Part shown: positions 61,540-64,000 of the stretch, piece after piece
How positions within the stretch are numbered: position 1 is the stretch's first letter
Layout: the number at the start of each line of letters is the position of its first letter
Source of the DNA: Chryseobacterium vrystaatense
GTDB taxonomy: Bacteria > Bacteroidota > Bacteroidia > Flavobacteriales > Weeksellaceae
Length of the DNA: 64,000 nt
Direction of reading: 5' to 3'
NCBI RefSeq assembly: GCF_000737765.1
Contig: NZ_JPRI01000012.1
Span: 310,001 to 374,000 of the forward strand
The notes under the pieces: model-generated
Told to the model about the DNA's origin: nothing
The model's input: only the letters and a program-made list of their open reading frames with translations
The model's database searches: none
Program-made: the position numbers and the translations under genes

Positions 61540-64000
61540 TTAGAGACTTAAAACTCTTACATCAATTCTTCTGTTTTTTGCCTTACATTCATCGCTATCA
61601 TTTGCTTCACAAATCGGATGCTGAGATCCATAGCCTTCAGCTTCTACCCTGTCTGAAGAAATTCCCAGTTCCAATAGCTTCAATTTTGCAGTCTGAGCTC
61701 TTAGATTTGATAACTTCTGATTGCTTTCTTCATTACCGGTGTTATCTGTGTAGCCTCCTAATTTTATTTTCAGGTCAGGATAGGCATTTAGAATTTCGGC
61801 AAGATTATTCAACTGTAATTCTGATCCGGCTTTAAGATCACTTGACCCTGTTTCAAAATAAAGATTTTCTAATGTATACCAGTTATTGGGATCTATTACG
61901 GTCTGATCTTTTTGTTTTATCGCATTATGCAACTGGAATAATCTGCTTCCTTCTCCTAATGTGATGGTCTTTCCTCCTTTCAGTTTTATTTCCTGGATAG
62001 CTCCGGTCTCATATACAAAGTCTCCGCTTTCGTTAAGGTGTCCTTTGATCTCTTTTGGAGAAACGGAAACCGTTTGGATTCCTGCATGCGCTGTAGGTGA
62101 ACTGGCGTTGTAAGCTCTTGTCAGACTTTCCAGTTTAGCTTTTCTATTGGCTTCAATCTTATCTTTATGAATCACTGCCAATGTTGGTGCAATAACTAAT
62201 GAAACAATTGACATCAGCTTAATAAGGATATTCATTGATGGCCCTGAAGTATCTTTAAATGGATCTCCCACGGTATCTCCTGTTACCGAAGCTTTATGGG
62301 GTTCTGATCCTTTATAATAAGTCTGACCATTGATATCAACGCCTTTTTCAAATGACTTTTTAGCATTATCCCATGCCCCTCCTGCATTATTCTGGAACAT
62401 TCCCATCAGAACCCCACATACAGTAGCTCCTGCTAAAAATCCTCCTAAAACTTCTGGTCCGAAAATAAATCCTATCAAAATGGGAGAAATAATAGTAATA
62501 GCTCCTGGAAGCATCATTTTTCTGATAGATGCATCGGTAGATATCGCAACGCATTTTTCATATTCAGGTTGTGCTTTTCCTTCTAAGATCCCAGGAATTT
62601 CACGAAACTGTCTTCTTACCTCTTCTACCATAGCCATGGCTGCCTGTCCTACTGCAGTAATGGCAAGGGAAGAGAATATAAACGGTATCATTCCCCCAAC
62701 AAACAATCCTGCCAGAACATCGGCTCTGTAAATGTCAATTCCGTCAATACCTGCAATTCCAACAAAGGCTGCAAATAAAGCAAGTGCAGTCAATGCTGCA
62801 GAAGCTATAGCAAATCCTTTTCCGCTGGCTGCTGTAGTGTTTCCTACTGCATCCAGAATATCTGTTTTTTCACGGACCTCTTTTGGAAGTTCACTCATCT
62901 CGGCAATTCCTCCCGCATTATCTGCAATCGGACCAAAAGCATCTATGGCCAGCTGCATGGCGGTAGTTGCCATCATTCCCGCAGCAGCAATTGCTACCCC
63001 GTAAAGCCCTGCACATAAATACGATCCATATATACCTCCTGCCAAGACAAGGATTGGAAGCAGTGTAGATTCCATCCCTACTGCCAAACCGCCTATAATA
63101 TTCGTTGCATGGCCTGTAGAAGACTGTCTTACAATACTGGCAACAGGTCTTTTACCCATAGCCGTGTAATATTCTGTAATAATACTCATTAAAGTACCCA
63201 CCACAAGTCCTACCATTATAGCTCCGAAAACGCCCATTTTCGTAAACTCATGTTCCCTAAGAGTCATTTTTTCAGGAAGAAGATAATTTACCAGAAAGTA
63301 AGAGGATATAGCTGTAATCACAATGCTTCCCCAGTTCCCCAGATTCAAAGCATTCTGTACACTGGAAGTAGACAAACCGTCATTTTCATTGATTCTCACA
63401 AATAGAGTTCCTATCATTGAGAAAATAATTCCTGTTCCGGCTATAAGCATTGGAAGAAGAATTGGAGCAAATCCTCCGAAAGCATCGTCAGACATTGTTT
63501 CTCTTCCCAAAACCATTGTTGCCAGTACCGTTGCTACATACGAACCAAATAAATCGGCTCCCATACCTGCTACATCTCCAACATTGTCTCCAACATTATC
63601 AGCAATTGTAGCTGGGTTCCTTGGATCATCTTCGGGAATACCTGCTTCTACTTTTCCCACAAGGTCAGCTCCCACGTCTGCTGCCTTTGTATAAATACCA
63701 CCCCCCACGCGGGCAAAAAGCGCAATCGATTCTGCACCGAGAGAAAATCCGGTAAGAATTTCAATGGTTTTTTCCATTTCATGGGAATCTACCGTGGCAT
63801 CGGGAGCAAAAATCTGTTTAATAATCAGAAAAAGAGCACCTAAACCAAGTACAGCCAGTCCAGCAACTCCCATTCCCATAACAGATCCTCCGGTAAAAGA
63901 AACCTTTAGCGCTTTGGAGAGTGAGGTTCTTGCGGCTTCTGCAGTTCTTACATTAGCTTTAGTAGCGATCTTCATTCCTATAAACCCTGCGAGAGCCGAA
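61540..64000 (-). CDS. hppA: Membrane pyrophosphatase with C-terminal OmpA domain (5' end outside window)
   Basis: Ion-pumping membrane pyrophosphatase coupling PPi hydrolysis to Na+ or H+ transport. The frame is open through base 63999 (SALAGFIG precedes the internal Met), so the N-terminus lies outside. Catalytic motif AADVGADLVGKVE, then DDPRNPATIADNVGDNVGDV. GNTTAA (about residues 378-383 from the internal Met) carries alanine where K+-independent enzymes have lysine, implying K+ dependence. Membrane core ends near residue 620. A linker and an OmpA-like domain follow (YFETGSSDLKAG, GYTDNTGNEESN, NRRIDVRV), unusual for this enzyme. Confidence 0.9.
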   Translation of the reverse strand, partial: SALAGFIGMKIATKANVRTAEAARTSLSKALKVSFTGGSVMGMGVAGLAVLGLGALFLIIKQIFAPDATVDSHEMEKTIEILTGFSLGAESIALFARVGGGIYTKAADVGADLVGKVEAGIPEDDPRNPATIADNVGDNVGDVAGMGADLFGSYVATVLATMVLGRETMSDDAFGGFAPILLPMLIAGTGIIFSMIGTLFVRINENDGLSTSSVQNALNLGNWGSIVITAISSYFLVNYLLPEKMTLREHEFTKMGVFGAIMVGLVVGTLMSIITEYYTAMGKRPVASIVRQSSTGHATNIIGGLAVGMESTLLPILVLAGGIYGSYLCAGLYGVAIAAAGMMATTAMQLAIDAFGPIADNAGGIAEMSELPKEVREKTDILDAVGNTTAASGKGFAIASAALTALALFAAFVGIAGIDGIDIYRADVLAGLFVGGMIPFIFSSLAITAVGQAAMAMVEEVRRQFREIPGILEGKAQPEYEKCVAISTDASIRKMMLPGAITIISPILIGFIFGPEVLGGFLAGATVCGVLMGMFQNNAGGAWDNAKKSFEKGVDINGQTYYKGSEPHKASVTGDTVGDPFKDTSGPSMNILIKLMSIVSLVIAPTLAVIHKDKIEANRKAKLESLTRAYNASSPTAHAGIQTVSVSPKEIKGHLNESGDFVYETGAIQEIKLKGGKTITLGEGSRLFQLHNAIKQKDQTVIDPNNWYTLENLYFETGSSDLKAGSELQLNNLAEILNAYPDLKIKLGGYTDNTGNEESNQKLSNLRAQTAKLKLLELGISSDRVEAEGYGSQHPICEANDSDECKAKNRRIDVRVLSL

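Noticed and set aside
1..64000. CRISPR arrays, rRNA operons, complete insertion sequences or prophage
   Set aside because: No regularly spaced repeats, rRNA sequence, intact transposase with terminal repeats, or phage structural genes were seen.

Overview
The window looks like chromosome of a Chryseobacterium-type member of the Flavobacteriia (Bacteroidota). Evidence is the low GC content, promoters of the TAnnTTTG (-7) type, T9SS type A sorting domains on secreted proteins, a TamL-type lipoprotein, DUF2490 and TonB-dependent receptor genes, and MarR-fad and AraC-SDR neighbourhoods. Both ends cut genes: cmk at the left and a membrane pyrophosphatase at the right.

Region 1 (1-9.6 kb) is housekeeping and envelope: the end of cmk, three small envelope/stress membrane proteins, a SpoU-type rRNA methyltransferase, the outer-membrane assembly lipoprotein TamL, a SanA-like protein overlapping a PaaE-like flavin/2Fe-2S reductase, a TlpA-like thioredoxin lipoprotein, and a FecCD/FecE-type ABC transporter. 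Region 2 (9.6-16.2 kb) is a fatty-acid beta-oxidation operon: a MarR regulator with two near-identical palindromic operators, a hydroxyacyl-CoA dehydrogenase/enoyl-CoA hydratase, a four-helix-bundle gene enclosed by inverted repeats, a thiolase and an acyl-CoA dehydrogenase. Region 3 (16.2-32.5 kb) holds small membrane proteins, YegP, an HD hydrolase, a DUF2490/TonB receptor pair with a short leader ORF and terminator, uvrA, an NmrA-like protein, an AT-rich 700-bp gap with two inverted consensus DnaA boxes and a tiny ORF, four envelope genes of unknown function, a TPR-HTH regulator and a secreted SGNH hydrolase.

Region 4 (32.6-47 kb) starts at a tRNA-Arg(CCU) and looks like an old, decaying accessory island. 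It carries remnants of a serine recombinase, a tyrosine recombinase, a transposase, a serine hydrolase and an M1-type peptidase tail, with long gene-poor gaps. Between these are apparently live genes: Crp-like regulator, tautomerase, cupin, serine hydrolase, two AraC regulators, an MFS exporter and a WG-repeat lipoprotein. A 48-bp inverted repeat flanks one of the AraC genes.

Region 5 (47-64 kb) returns to core-like content: AraC-SDR, a KAS III-like synthase, a SWIM/SNF2 helicase, a GEVED/T9SS secreted protein, a thiolase behind a perfect 28-bp palindromic operator, endonuclease V with VOC and GNAT genes, a REP-like palindrome, an M28 peptidase, an aminotransferase, and a K+-type membrane pyrophosphatase fused to a C-terminal OmpA domain. 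The observations most worth a second look are the inverted-repeat-enclosed four-helix-bundle gene inside the fad operon, the pyrophosphatase-OmpA fusion, the two operator systems on the fat-metabolism genes, the inverted DnaA-box pair and the short-ORF/terminator leaders.
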